This document shows positions 1-7,250 of a stretch of 11,806 nt of DNA, in pieces; the stretch's first letter is position 1; each line of letters starts with the position of its first letter. The position numbers and the translations under genes were made by a program. Origin of the DNA: DATADF01 sp046263155 (GTDB lineage Bacteria > Actinomycetota > CADDZG01 > WHSQ01). The notes below the pieces were generated by a model. The model saw only the letters and a program-made list of their open reading frames with translations. It was not told the DNA's origin and did not search any database. The stretch is from NCBI GenBank assembly GCA_046263155.1, contig JBHELF010000091.1, positions 1 to 11,806 of the forward strand. The letters are read 5' to 3'.

Positions 1-521
1 GCGAGATGGAAGCCGAGGGACACGGGCTGGGCCCTCTGCAGATGCGTGTAGGAGGGCATCAGCGTGGACGCATGTTCCTCCGCACGGGCGGCCAGCTCGG
101 TGATCAAGGCCCCCAACTGATCGAGGATCTCGAAAACCTGAGAGCGCGCCCATAGACGCAGATCCGTAGCCACGAGGTCGTTGCGACTCCTGCCCGCGTG
201 AATCTGGCGTCCGATATCGCCGAGGGTGTCGGTCAGATGATGCTCGACCAAGGAATGGACGTCCTCATGGCTCTCGGTCGAGAGCTCCCCGCGACGCCAT
301 CTGTCGAGGAGCGATTCGCACGTCTCGTCGATCTGGCCCAGAGCGTCGTCGTGCAACAATCCGGCGGCTGCCAGAACGCGCGCGTGCGCGCGAGTTGCTT
401 GAAGGTCGAACTCGAGGAGGCGCATGTCCTCCTCGATGGACGTCGTCAGCTGCAGCAGCGACGGATCGGGCAGGCGGGCGAACCTCCCGCCCCACAACTG
501 TCGAGGCTCAGTTGCCGGCAT
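1..521 (-). CDS. argH: Argininosuccinate lyase ArgH, N-terminal part (runs off left edge)
   Basis: This enzyme cleaves argininosuccinate to arginine and fumarate in the cytoplasm, the last step of arginine synthesis. Reading the minus strand from an ATG at 521 gives 173 codons with no stop before the window edge. The start MPATEPRQLWGGRF carries the family's LWGGRF opening. Residues 86-98 (EDVHSLVEHHLTD) match the conserved EDVH block, 110-115 (GRSRND) is the substrate-binding loop, and 157-166 (SYTHLQRAQP) contains the conserved TH-Q--QP segment. The usual length is about 460-480 residues, so roughly 60% is missing, including the flexible catalytic serine loop. The start lies 14 bases inside the end of argG and has no clear Shine-Dalgarno sequence, so translation probably depends on ribosomes finishing argG. 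Identification is secure. Confidence 0.96.
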   Translation of the reverse strand, partial: MPATEPRQLWGGRFARLPDPSLLQLTTSIEEDMRLLEFDLQATRAHARVLAAAGLLHDDALGQIDETCESLLDRWRRGELSTESHEDVHSLVEHHLTDTLGDIGRQIHAGRSRNDLVATDLRLWARSQVFEILDQLGALITELAARAEEHASTLMPSYTHLQRAQPVSLGFHL

Positions 522-1695
522 CGGCTCGGGCCCACTGACGCGTCGACAGCCCCCACAGACGGATGAAGCCCGCGGCATCCGCGTGCTCAAACGAGTCGCC
601 CTGCCCGTAGGTCGCGAGCCCGTGGTCGTAAAGCGAGTGCGGCGAACGCCGGCCCGTGATCGCGCAGGAACCGGCCCGCAGCATGAGACGCACGTCGCCG
701 GTGACCGCGGCGCGGCCCACGGAGGCGAAGGAGTTACAGGCCTGATGGAGCGGCGAGAACCACATGCCTTCGTAAACCAGCTGTGTCCACAACGCATCGA
801 TGCGACGCTTCTCGCGGAGGAAGTTTCGCTCCAGGGTCAAGCTCTCCAGCTCGCTGTGAGCGTTGATCAGGGTGAGGGCCGCGGGAGCCTCGTACACCTC
901 GCGCGACTTGATGCCGACGAGGCGATCCTCGACCATGTCCACGCGCCCGAATCCGAACTCGCCCGCGAGCTTCGTAAGCGCGTCGATCACGTGAAGGGGA
1001 TCCATCGTCTCTCCGTCGACGGCCACAGGGACGCCGGCTTCGAATGAGATCTCGAGTTCGCGCTCACCGCTCACTTCGCCGGGAGGGACCGTCAGCTTGA
1101 AAGCGTCCTCTGGGGGAGATGCCCAGGGGTCCTCGAGGGCTCCGCACTCGATGCTTCGGCCCCACAGATTCTCGTCGATTGAATAGGGCGAGGGGCTGGT
1201 GTCTGCGATCGGCAGGCCGCGATCGGCCGCGTAGGCGATCGACTCCGCGCGGCTCATGCCCCAATCGCGTACGGGGGCCAGAACCTCGATGTCGGGAGCA
1301 AGAGCCGCGAGGGCGACCTCGAAACGCACCTGGTCGTTGCCCTTTCCGGTGCATCCGTGGGCGACCGCGGTGGCGCCGACTTCCTCTGCGACCTCGGCGA
1401 GAAGGCGGGCGATAAGCGGACGACTGAGCGCGGAGACGAGCGGATAACGGCCCTGATAGAGGGCGTTCATGTGCAGGGCCGGAAGGATGAACTCCTGCGC
1501 GAATGTGTTGCGGGCATCGATCCGTCGCGCCTCCACCGCGCCGAGCTCACCGGCGCGAGTGACTGCGCGCTCGAGATCGGAGGGTTGGCCGACGTCTACC
1601 GCGACCGCGACTACAGCCCACCCCTGATCGCTCAGCCACGGAATGGCGACGGAGGTATCCAGACCGCCGGAGTACGCGAGAACCACTTTCTTCAT
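508..1695 (-). CDS. argG: Argininosuccinate synthase ArgG
   Basis: This enzyme joins citrulline and aspartate using ATP to form argininosuccinate, feeding ArgH. The 395-residue length is typical for the bacterial family. The N-terminal ATP pyrophosphatase loop is AYSGGLDTSV (residues 7-16), followed by the HGCTGKGNDQVRFE block at 113-126 and the SIDENLWGRSIECGALEDPW block characteristic of argininosuccinate synthases. The ATG overlaps the argR stop codon as ATGA. An AGGAGG Shine-Dalgarno sequence lies 6 bases upstream (plus-strand 1702-1707), inside the last codons of argR (Val-Gly-Gly-Val-Gly), which fixes the start. The stop overlaps the start of argH. Expression should follow the arginine operon. 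Identification is secure. Confidence 0.98.
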   Translation of the reverse strand: MKKVVLAYSGGLDTSVAIPWLSDQGWAVVAVAVDVGQPSDLERAVTRAGELGAVEARRIDARNTFAQEFILPALHMNALYQGRYPLVSALSRPLIARLLAEVAEEVGATAVAHGCTGKGNDQVRFEVALAALAPDIEVLAPVRDWGMSRAESIAYAADRGLPIADTSPSPYSIDENLWGRSIECGALEDPWASPPEDAFKLTVPPGEVSGERELEISFEAGVPVAVDGETMDPLHVIDALTKLAGEFGFGRVDMVEDRLVGIKSREVYEAPAALTLINAHSELESLTLERNFLREKRRIDALWTQLVYEGMWFSPLHQACNSFASVGRAAVTGDVRLMLRAGSCAITGRRSPHSLYDHGLATYGQGDSFEHADAAGFIRLWGLSTRQWARADAGN

Positions 1696-2174
1696 CCAAC
1701 TCCTCCTACTGCTAGTTGTGCCGACCGGCTCCAGCGGCGCGCCAGCTGAGCTGCGCTTTGGGTGTTCGGTGTAGCCACAAAGATGGTGTCGTCGCCGGCA
1801 ACCGTTCCGACTACCTCGGACAAACCGGCGAGGTCGATGGCGCGCGCGAGCGCGGTCGCATGACTGGGAGCCGTGAGCACTACGACCAGATTTCCGGCGA
1901 CGCGGAACTCGATCGCCAGGTCATCGATGGCCCGCTCCAGCCGACGTTCCAATGTCTCGCCGCCGGCGGCGCGCACGATCTCGTCGGGCAGCCGATAGAC
2001 GACTTGATCTCCCTGCCGGATCTTGAGGGCCCCCACCTCCTGCAGATCGCGCGACACCGTTGCCTGAGTGACGACGTGTCCCTTCGCCTGAAGCTCGGCC
2101 ACGATGTCCTGCTGCCGAGCCGCGTGACCCTGGTGAAGGATGCGCAGAAGTTCCCTATGCCGGTCGGACTTCAT
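1692..2174 (-). CDS. argR: Arginine repressor ArgR
   Basis: ArgR is a hexameric, arginine-binding repressor that controls arginine genes by binding ARG boxes. The 160-residue protein has the expected two domains. Residues 1-63 form a winged helix-turn-helix whose recognition helix region is QATVSRDLQEVG (37-48), with the conserved Ser-Arg at 41-42. Residues about 75-155 form the oligomerisation and arginine-binding domain with GDDTIFV at 127-133; the Asp pair (128-129) contacts the arginine ligand in known ArgR structures. The ATG is preceded 6 bases away by AGGAGG (plus-strand 2181-2186), within the end of argD, which it overlaps by 20 bases. The end overlaps argG as ATGA. Being the fifth gene of the operon it controls, it is probably autoregulated through the operator upstream of argC. 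Confidence 0.97.
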   Translation of the reverse strand: MKSDRHRELLRILHQGHAARQQDIVAELQAKGHVVTQATVSRDLQEVGALKIRQGDQVVYRLPDEIVRAAGGETLERRLERAIDDLAIEFRVAGNLVVVLTAPSHATALARAIDLAGLSEVVGTVAGDDTIFVATPNTQSAAQLARRWSRSAQLAVGGVG

Positions 2175-3336
2175 GCACCACCTCCTCGAAGATCGTCACA
2201 GCGCGTTCCACTTCGGAGTCGGTGACGTTGAGCGGCGGCGACAGGCGTACGACGTGAGGGGTGGGGTCGTTCAATAGGAGTCCGAGCTCCAGCGCCCGGC
2301 CAACGATCGCCCGCGCGATCGGCCCCGGAAATGAAACGCCGATCAGCAGGCCCCGCCCCCGAACCTCTACGTCGTCGCGAACAACGGCGCGAAGAGACGC
2401 GGTGAGTTGGAGGCCGGCCAGCGCGGCGCGCGCCACAAGCTCGTCGTTCTCGATTACCTCCAGAGTCGCAACGGCCGCGGCGCAGGGGACCGGTCCGCCT
2501 CCAAAGGTGCTCGCGTGATCGCCGGGCACGAGCTCCGCCGCCACCTCGGGGTCGGCGAGGCAGGCTCCGATCGGGAGCCCATTGGCGAGGCCCTTTGCCA
2601 GGCAGATCACATCGGGAGCGATGCCGTCGTGCTCGTAGGCAAACCAGCTGCCGGTGCGGCCCATACCGGTCTGGATCTCGTCGATCATGAGGAGGGCGCC
2701 GTGGCGGCCGCACAACTCGCGCGCCGCCGCGAGATAGCCCTTCGGGGGGACGACGACGCCGGCCTCTCCTTGGATCGGCTCGAGGAGCACCGCCGCGGTG
2801 TCGTCGCCGATGGTTTCGTCCAGTGCGCCCGGATCTCCGTAGGGGACGTGCTCGAAGCCGGGGACCATAGGACCGAACTGAACCTGCTTGGCCGGTTGGC
2901 CCGTGGCGGCCAGCGCCCCGAAGGTGCGGCCGTGGAAGGAGCCGCTCGCGCTCAGGATCCGGCCGGGACCGCCGGTGCGGGCCAGATGCCGTTTGCGGGC
3001 CAGCTTCAACGCGCACTCGATCGCCTCGGCCCCCGAGTTGCAGAAGAAGGACCGCTTGTTTCCCGTCAACCCGGCCAGGCGGCGTGCGAGTTCCTTCTGG
3101 GGACCCGTGTCGTAGAGGTTGGAGACGTGAACGAGTCGGCCAACCTGTTCGCTCACCGCCGCGGTCACTGCGGGATGCGCGTGTCCGATTGCAACGACCG
3201 CGATCCCGCCGCTGAAATCGAGATACTCACGTCCTGCTGAATCCCAGACCGTCGTTCCCGAACCGGCGACCAGTTCGACGGGCCAGCGCTTGTACGTCCC
3301 CATCCGGAAGTCGCCGGTCAGCAGGTCGATGCTCAT
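2155..3336 (-). CDS. argD: Acetylornithine aminotransferase ArgD
   Basis: ArgD is a PLP-dependent class III aminotransferase that converts N-acetylglutamate semialdehyde to N-acetylornithine with glutamate as amino donor. It has 393 residues, a normal length. Visible hallmarks are the cofactor phosphate-binding SGAEA (101-105), SGSFHGRTFG (131-140), the aspartate that contacts the pyridine nitrogen in LMIDEIQTGMGRTG (Asp219), and the Schiff-base lysine in CLAKGLANGLPIG (Lys248). The ATG forms an ATGA overlap with the argB stop and is preceded by an AGGTGG ribosome site. An in-frame Met at residue 12 is a less likely start, because the first Met has the better ribosome site and coupling. Similar enzymes can also act on succinyldiaminopimelate or GABA, but the operon points to arginine synthesis. 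The cofactor would come from the pdxS/pdxT product elsewhere in the window. Confidence 0.97.
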   Translation of the reverse strand: MSIDLLTGDFRMGTYKRWPVELVAGSGTTVWDSAGREYLDFSGGIAVVAIGHAHPAVTAAVSEQVGRLVHVSNLYDTGPQKELARRLAGLTGNKRSFFCNSGAEAIECALKLARKRHLARTGGPGRILSASGSFHGRTFGALAATGQPAKQVQFGPMVPGFEHVPYGDPGALDETIGDDTAAVLLEPIQGEAGVVVPPKGYLAAARELCGRHGALLMIDEIQTGMGRTGSWFAYEHDGIAPDVICLAKGLANGLPIGACLADPEVAAELVPGDHASTFGGGPVPCAAAVATLEVIENDELVARAALAGLQLTASLRAVVRDDVEVRGRGLLIGVSFPGPIARAIVGRALELGLLLNDPTPHVVRLSPPLNVTDSEVERAVTIFEEVVHEVRPA

Positions 3337-4205
3337 GGGACCACCTGCGTTCCGCAGCCGGCGTCGGTGAAGATCTCCAGGAGAAGCGCGTGCTCCACGC
3401 GGCCGTCGAGTATGTGCACCTTCTGGACACCGGAGGACAGTGCTTCGATGGTCGCGTGAACCTTGGGGCGCATCCCGTCGGACAAATCTCCGACCATGGT
3501 CTGAAGCTCGGCTGCCGCGATCTCCGATATCAGCGAGCCGGAATCACCCAGGTCTCGATAGAGGCCTTCGACGTTGGTCAGAAAGATCAACTTCGACGCG
3601 CCGAGCGAGCTCGCGACCGCGCTGGCGACCGCATCCGCATTAACGTTGTGGAACGTTCCGTCGCTGTCGGCGCCGATGGAGGCCAGCACCGGCGTGTAGC
3701 CGCGGTCCAACAGATCGAGGAGAACCGCCGCGTCCACGCGCTCGACTCGACCTACGTGACCGAGATCCTCGCCGTTGGGGCCCTTGGTCTGCACCGTCTC
3801 CAAGAGCCGGCCGTCGATCCCACTCAACCCCACCGCGTGCAGCCCGGCGCGCGACAACCGTCCGACGAGATCCGCGTTGATGGTCCCGATCAGGACCTGG
3901 CGAACGATCTGCATGGCGGCGTCGTCGGTCACACGAAGGCCGGCTACGAACCGCGGCTCGATCCCCGCCGCGGCCATCTGATTAGAAACCTGCGCGCCCC
4001 CTCCATGAACCACGACCAGACGCGCGCCGACGAGCGCAAGGAGCGCGAGGTCCTCGGCGAGAGATGTGGCGAGCTCGGGATCCTCCAGCGATTCGCCTCC
4101 GAGTTTGACGACCAGTCGCGCTCCCCGAAGCATGCGTATGTAGGGGAGCGCCTCCGCCAGCGTTGAGACCCGAGCCGCGGGATCGAGCAGAACCTGCGCG
4201 CTCAC
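3333..4205 (-). CDS. argB: Acetylglutamate kinase ArgB, probably arginine-sensitive type
   Basis: ArgB phosphorylates N-acetylglutamate with ATP, usually the controlled step of the pathway. It has 290 residues. Amino-acid-kinase landmarks are VVKLGGE (32-38, with Lys34), VHGGGAQ (66-72), GLRVTD (89-94), the catalytic-aspartate block NVNAD (187-191, Asp191) and GMRPK (244-248, Lys248). There is an extra segment of about 30 residues before the LVVKLGG strand that would form an N-terminal helix. In known structures such a helix builds the hexamer and the arginine feedback site, so I infer an arginine-inhibited enzyme. One small oddity is LTNVEGLY (209-216), where many homologues have Asp instead of Asn. 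The start is GTG, overlapping the argJ stop as GTGA, with a GGGAGGT ribosome site just upstream. The end overlaps argD by 4 bases. Confidence 0.96.
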   Translation of the reverse strand: MSAQVLLDPAARVSTLAEALPYIRMLRGARLVVKLGGESLEDPELATSLAEDLALLALVGARLVVVHGGGAQVSNQMAAAGIEPRFVAGLRVTDDAAMQIVRQVLIGTINADLVGRLSRAGLHAVGLSGIDGRLLETVQTKGPNGEDLGHVGRVERVDAAVLLDLLDRGYTPVLASIGADSDGTFHNVNADAVASAVASSLGASKLIFLTNVEGLYRDLGDSGSLISEIAAAELQTMVGDLSDGMRPKVHATIEALSSGVQKVHILDGRVEHALLLEIFTDAGCGTQVVP

Positions 4206-5350
4206 GACAGACCTCCCGCGTTAAGGGTCACGTATTCCGGAGACAGGTCGGTGGTCAGCACCTCGACCGCCGTCGGCGCGTCGCCAACCACACATGTCAG
4301 TTCGATCTCCGACCCACTCATGGCGCGCGCCGCGGCCGAGCGGTCGGCAACGGGCTCACCGTCGATGAAGACCGGTGCGTCGCCGATCCACAGCTTGACG
4401 GCGCGGAGGTCGAGCGAACGTGATGCGGCTCCCAACGCCGACAACACGCGGCCCCAGTTGGGATCGCCACCGTGGAGCGCGGCCTTCCACAAAGCGGAAG
4501 ACGCCACCGCAGAGCCGAGCTCGGCCCCGGCGGCCTCGTCCGGCGCGCCCCGCACATGGATGCGAACCAGACGCGTAGCGCCCTCGGCGTCGCGGACCAT
4601 CTGCTCGGCGAGATTCCAGCAGACGTCGGTCAAAGCCTTCGCGAAGAGTTGGGGATCGACTTGTTTCGCCGGGTCTGTTCCGCCGAAAACGAAGACCGAG
4701 TCGTTCGTGCTCTCGCAGGCATCGATGCATACCCGGTTGAAACTGTGGTCGGTCGCGCTCTGCAGGGATTCCCGTAGGACCGATTGGTCGAGCGCCGCAT
4801 CGGTCGCAATGAAGGCGAGCATCGTCGCCATGTTGGGGGCCAGCATGGCCGCGCCCTTGGCCACACCGACGAGCTTCGAATTGCCGGCGGTGGCTGTGGC
4901 CGTCTTGGTCGTCGTGTCGGTAGTGAGGATCGAGCGTGCGAACGAATCGACCTCGTCGGACAGGCCCTGGAGCAAGCCGGGAACGGCGCCGGTGATCATC
5001 TCGACGGGCAGCTGCACCCCGATCGGGCCGGTAGATGCGACGAGTACCTCCTCTGCGGCGCAGCCGAGACGGTTCGCAACTGCGTGGGCCGACGTCTCGG
5101 TGGCGATGTTTCCTTGACTGCCGGTGCAGGCATTTGCATTGCCGCTGTTGACGATCAGCGCCCTGACCGGTCGTCCCAGTCGTGCCCGGCACCACTGCAC
5201 GGGGGCCGCCGCCGCGGCATTACGTGTGAAGACTCCCGCCCACGGAACCGGACTCTCGGCGGCAAGGACGCCCACATCGAGGTCGGTCCCTTCCTTGATT
5301 CCCGCGTGCATTCCACCCGACCGGAACCCGGTAGGCCACGTCAGGGCCAC
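4202..5350 (-). CDS. argJ: Glutamate N-acetyltransferase ArgJ
   Basis: ArgJ moves the acetyl group from N-acetylornithine to glutamate, giving ornithine and regenerating N-acetylglutamate; some members also use acetyl-CoA. The GTG at 5350 gives 382 residues, close to the usual 390-410. The enzyme cuts itself before a nucleophilic threonine: the site is KGAAMLAPNMATML, with the predicted cut between Ala175 and Thr176. Other landmarks are GFRSGG (8-13), IVNSGNANACTG (66-77), the oxyanion-hole STG (106-108, here STGPIG), and HGGDPNWGRV near the C-terminus. The reading frame stays open far upstream, but that part is arginine-rich shadow of argC, so GTG at 5350, overlapping argC by 10 bases, is the best start. 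Whether it is mono- or bifunctional cannot be read from the sequence. No argA is visible. Confidence 0.95.
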   Translation of the reverse strand: MALTWPTGFRSGGMHAGIKEGTDLDVGVLAAESPVPWAGVFTRNAAAAAPVQWCRARLGRPVRALIVNSGNANACTGSQGNIATETSAHAVANRLGCAAEEVLVASTGPIGVQLPVEMITGAVPGLLQGLSDEVDSFARSILTTDTTTKTATATAGNSKLVGVAKGAAMLAPNMATMLAFIATDAALDQSVLRESLQSATDHSFNRVCIDACESTNDSVFVFGGTDPAKQVDPQLFAKALTDVCWNLAEQMVRDAEGATRLVRIHVRGAPDEAAGAELGSAVASSALWKAALHGGDPNWGRVLSALGAASRSLDLRAVKLWIGDAPVFIDGEPVADRSAAARAMSGSEIELTCVVGDAPTAVEVLTTDLSPEYVTLNAGGLS

Positions 5351-6297
5351 AAGCCGCCCCCGTCCAGGCCGGCGGTCTCTTCGAGGCCCAAGGCGAGATT
5401 GGCGTTCTGCAAGGCTTGGCCGGCCGCGCCCTTTCCGAGGTTGTCGATCGCACAGCTCGCGATCAGAAAGCCGGTGCGATCGTCGACGCGCGCCGAGACG
5501 AGAGCGTGGTTGCTTCCCATGACCGCCTTTGTCTGCGGCCATTCGGACACGACGCGCACGAACGGCTCGTCGGCATACGTATCCCGGAGTAGTTGGCCGA
5601 CGGCTTGATCGTCCACCTGCCTGGTGAGCCGGCCGCGCGCGGTAACCAGGAGCCCTCGGGCGAGCGGTACAAGGTGTGGCGTGAAGGAGAGAGTCATGCT
5701 CGCAGCGCCGTAACGAGTCAGACCATTTTCGATTTCTCCAACGTGGCGATGCGTCGTCGTGCCGTAGGCCCCGACGTTGTCGTGCGCGACCGCGTGGAGC
5801 AGGCGGTCCTCCGGCTTGCGCCCCGCCCCCGAGAGACCGGACATCGCATCGACGATCAACGGCCCCTCGATCCAGCTCTGCGCAACAAAGGGAATGAGGC
5901 AAAGTAACGTCGCGCTCGGGTAGCAGCCCGGGTTCGCGATTCGTGAGGCCGTCGAGACAGAACGGCGCGCGAATTCGGTGATCCCGTAGACCCAGTCCTC
6001 GGAGGCTCGGAAGTCGTCGGCCAGATCGATGATCAGAGGCGCGGCGACGCGCTCGAGATGCGCCTTCAGCAGCCCTGATGGCAGGCAGGAGAAACAGACG
6101 TCGGACTCGGTCGCCGCCGCCTCTTCGACGGATACGAGGGGGAGCTCGTCGGTGGACAGGTGAGGCAGCCGTTCCGCGGCCCCCTCGCCGCGCACCCCCG
6201 CGGCCGCGAGCGCGAGCGCGGGGTGGCGTCCGAGATATCGCAACAACTCGGCCCCGGTGAATCCTGTTGCACCCAGAAGGGTGGCTCGCAGCGCCAT
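5341..6297 (-). CDS. argC: N-acetyl-gamma-glutamyl-phosphate reductase ArgC
   Basis: ArgC reduces N-acetylglutamyl phosphate to the semialdehyde with NADPH, between ArgB and ArgD. From the ATG at 6297 it has 318 residues. It shows the Rossmann nucleotide-binding motif LLGATGFTGAEL (7-18), the nucleophilic cysteine in ANPGCYPSAT (Cys125), SGLSGAGRKPED (153-164) and the HRHVGEIE block (183-190), with His185 as the likely general acid/base. A longer reading from an ATG at 6315 adds six residues (MHIITP), but that codon lies upstream of the consensus TATAAT box, so a transcript from it could not include it. Neither ATG has a Shine-Dalgarno sequence. The chosen start sits 7 bases after the TATAAT box, which fits a leaderless message. 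It is the first gene of the arginine operon. Confidence 0.95.
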   Translation of the reverse strand: MALRATLLGATGFTGAELLRYLGRHPALALAAAGVRGEGAAERLPHLSTDELPLVSVEEAAATESDVCFSCLPSGLLKAHLERVAAPLIIDLADDFRASEDWVYGITEFARRSVSTASRIANPGCYPSATLLCLIPFVAQSWIEGPLIVDAMSGLSGAGRKPEDRLLHAVAHDNVGAYGTTTHRHVGEIENGLTRYGAASMTLSFTPHLVPLARGLLVTARGRLTRQVDDQAVGQLLRDTYADEPFVRVVSEWPQTKAVMGSNHALVSARVDDRTGFLIASCAIDNLGKGAAGQALQNANLALGLEETAGLDGGGLWP

Positions 6298-6304
6298 GGG
6301 CGTG

Positions 6305-6310
6305 ATTATA
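6305..6310 (-). promoter_or_regulatory. Consensus -10 box of the arginine operon promoter
   Basis: The minus strand reads TATAAT here, followed by CACGCCC and the argC ATG. With standard -10 spacing, transcription would start at about 6298 or 6297, at or one base before the A of the start codon, giving a leaderless mRNA. No good -35 hexamer is seen at 16-18 bases; the best TTGACA-like match, CTTACA, is 20 bases away. An activator-independent extended contact cannot be judged. The TATAAT match and its position are seen directly; promoter activity is inferred. Confidence 0.8.
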
Positions 6311-6327
6311 TGCATAAAAATGCATAT
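6308..6327. promoter_or_regulatory. ARG box: ArgR operator overlapping the argC promoter
   Basis: The plus strand reads ATATGCATAAAAATGCATAT, two perfect 8-base inverted arms around AAAA. It fits the ARG-box layout known from E. coli and Bacillus (TGAAT, four A/T bases, ATTCA) with C in place of the third base of each arm, giving TGCAT-AAAA-ATGCA. It overlaps the -10 box and fills the spacer of the argC promoter, so bound ArgR would block RNA polymerase. One extra TGAAT half-site (minus strand, 6332-6328) abuts it, but I see no complete second box. The encoded ArgR in this operon is the obvious ligand. Site seen directly; function inferred. Confidence 0.85.
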
Positions 6328-6371
6328 TCATGTAAGCACGGCTATGGCGGCCGCGGATTTACCCTGAGCTG

Positions 6372-7250
6372 ATGACGGGTCGAAGCGCGCCGAAACTTGT
6401 GATCGTGGCGGTGGCGGCGCTCTTGGTCGCGTGCTCCCCGCCCCCCGAGACGGCGGCTACTCCACCCGCAGACCCACCCGGTAGGGGACTTGCCTCGATA
6501 CCCGCGCCCGATGAAGAAGTGTCTTCTCCGACGACGGCGCGTGGAGGGCCACCGGCCGCGGCCCCGACCGCCGGCGATAGCGAACCCCCCGTGGCGGGAG
6601 ACCAACGCCGCGCGCCCGGCACTTCTGAGGAGGCCGCTCTTTATCCCGCCCCGGGTGAGTACGTCTACCGGCAGGATGGATATGAGGAATTTTGCCGGGC
6701 CGGCAGCTGCGACCAGCAGGACCTTCCTCGCACGCAACCGATTCAGGTGGGCTTGACCGAACGACGCCCGGGCGAGGCGACGGTCGTAACGGATGCGCGG
6801 GTCTCCGACTCCCGCTCCGTAAGGACGACGATCGAGCACTCGCGTTCGGGAGCGCGTATCACCCGAGTCGTTGCCCGGTTCCGCTACGGCAGCTTCACCT
6901 TCGAGAACACCTACGCCCCCCGGCCGGCAGCAGAGGCTCTGCGGTTGCCTCTGAAGGTCGGCGACCGGTGGAGCGGCTCGTGGTCGGCGCAGACGTCGGG
7001 GGACTATGAATTCGCGGTGGCCGCGTACGAGAAGCTGCGCGCCGGCGGGCGATTGGTCGACGTCTTCAGGCTCAACACTCACACGGTCTTTCGCGGCGAG
7101 TTCGAAGGCGAGGCAGACATCGTGACGTGGGTCGATCCGCAGCGCCTTGCCGTTGTGAAGACGGTGGGGGCGGTCGAGTTGCGAAGCGCGTTCGGGCAAT
7201 TCCGCTCGAGATTTACGACCCTCCTTCGGAGAGCGCCGGGATGGTCATGA
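6372..7250 (+). CDS. Predicted lipoprotein of unknown function
   Basis: I do not recognise this 292-residue protein. It begins with a lipoprotein signal: basic n-region (Arg4, Lys8), hydrophobic stretch 9-20, and lipobox LVAC with Cys21 as the lipidation site. Residues 22 to about 90 form a linker rich in Pro, Ala, Thr and Glu, as expected for a chain that leaves the membrane. From about 93 on there is a folded part rich in alternating hydrophobic residues, likely beta strands, opening with a close cysteine pair, FCRAGSC (108 and 113), that could form a disulfide. The ATG at 6372 has no clear Shine-Dalgarno sequence; later in-frame GTG codons would remove the basic n-region, so ATG is preferred. 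It diverges from argC across 74 bases holding the ARG box. Its end overlaps the next gene. The envelope location is well supported; no function is proposed. Confidence 0.85.
   Translation: MTGRSAPKLVIVAVAALLVACSPPPETAATPPADPPGRGLASIPAPDEEVSSPTTARGGPPAAAPTAGDSEPPVAGDQRRAPGTSEEAALYPAPGEYVYRQDGYEEFCRAGSCDQQDLPRTQPIQVGLTERRPGEATVVTDARVSDSRSVRTTIEHSRSGARITRVVARFRYGSFTFENTYAPRPAAEALRLPLKVGDRWSGSWSAQTSGDYEFAVAAYEKLRAGGRLVDVFRLNTHTVFRGEFEGEADIVTWVDPQRLAVVKTVGAVELRSAFGQFRSRFTTLLRRAPGWS

Noticed and set aside
2171..3016. 281-residue open frame on the minus strand inside argD
   Set aside because: It is very rich in Arg, Gly and Pro and overlaps the well-supported argD in another frame.
2407..3240. 277-residue open frame on the plus strand opposite argD
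   Set aside because: It is antisense to argD with no family motifs. Similar antisense frames at 424-1047, 3390-4166 and 4784-5608 were rejected for the same reason.
6298..6315. ATG at 6315 as the argC start
   Set aside because: It lies upstream of the TATAAT box, inside the operator palindrome, and has no ribosome site.
5351..6331. Long upstream extension of the ArgJ reading frame (709-residue open frame from 6331)
   Set aside because: The added part is arginine- and proline-rich, overlaps argC in another frame on the same strand, and resembles no known protein. It is a GC-rich shadow, and ArgJ starts at 5350.
7127..7240. Earlier GTG start at 7127 for the M48-like gene
   Set aside because: It would overlap the lipoprotein gene by 124 bases, and the added residues look like out-of-frame sequence. 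ATG 7241 has a ribosome site at proper spacing.
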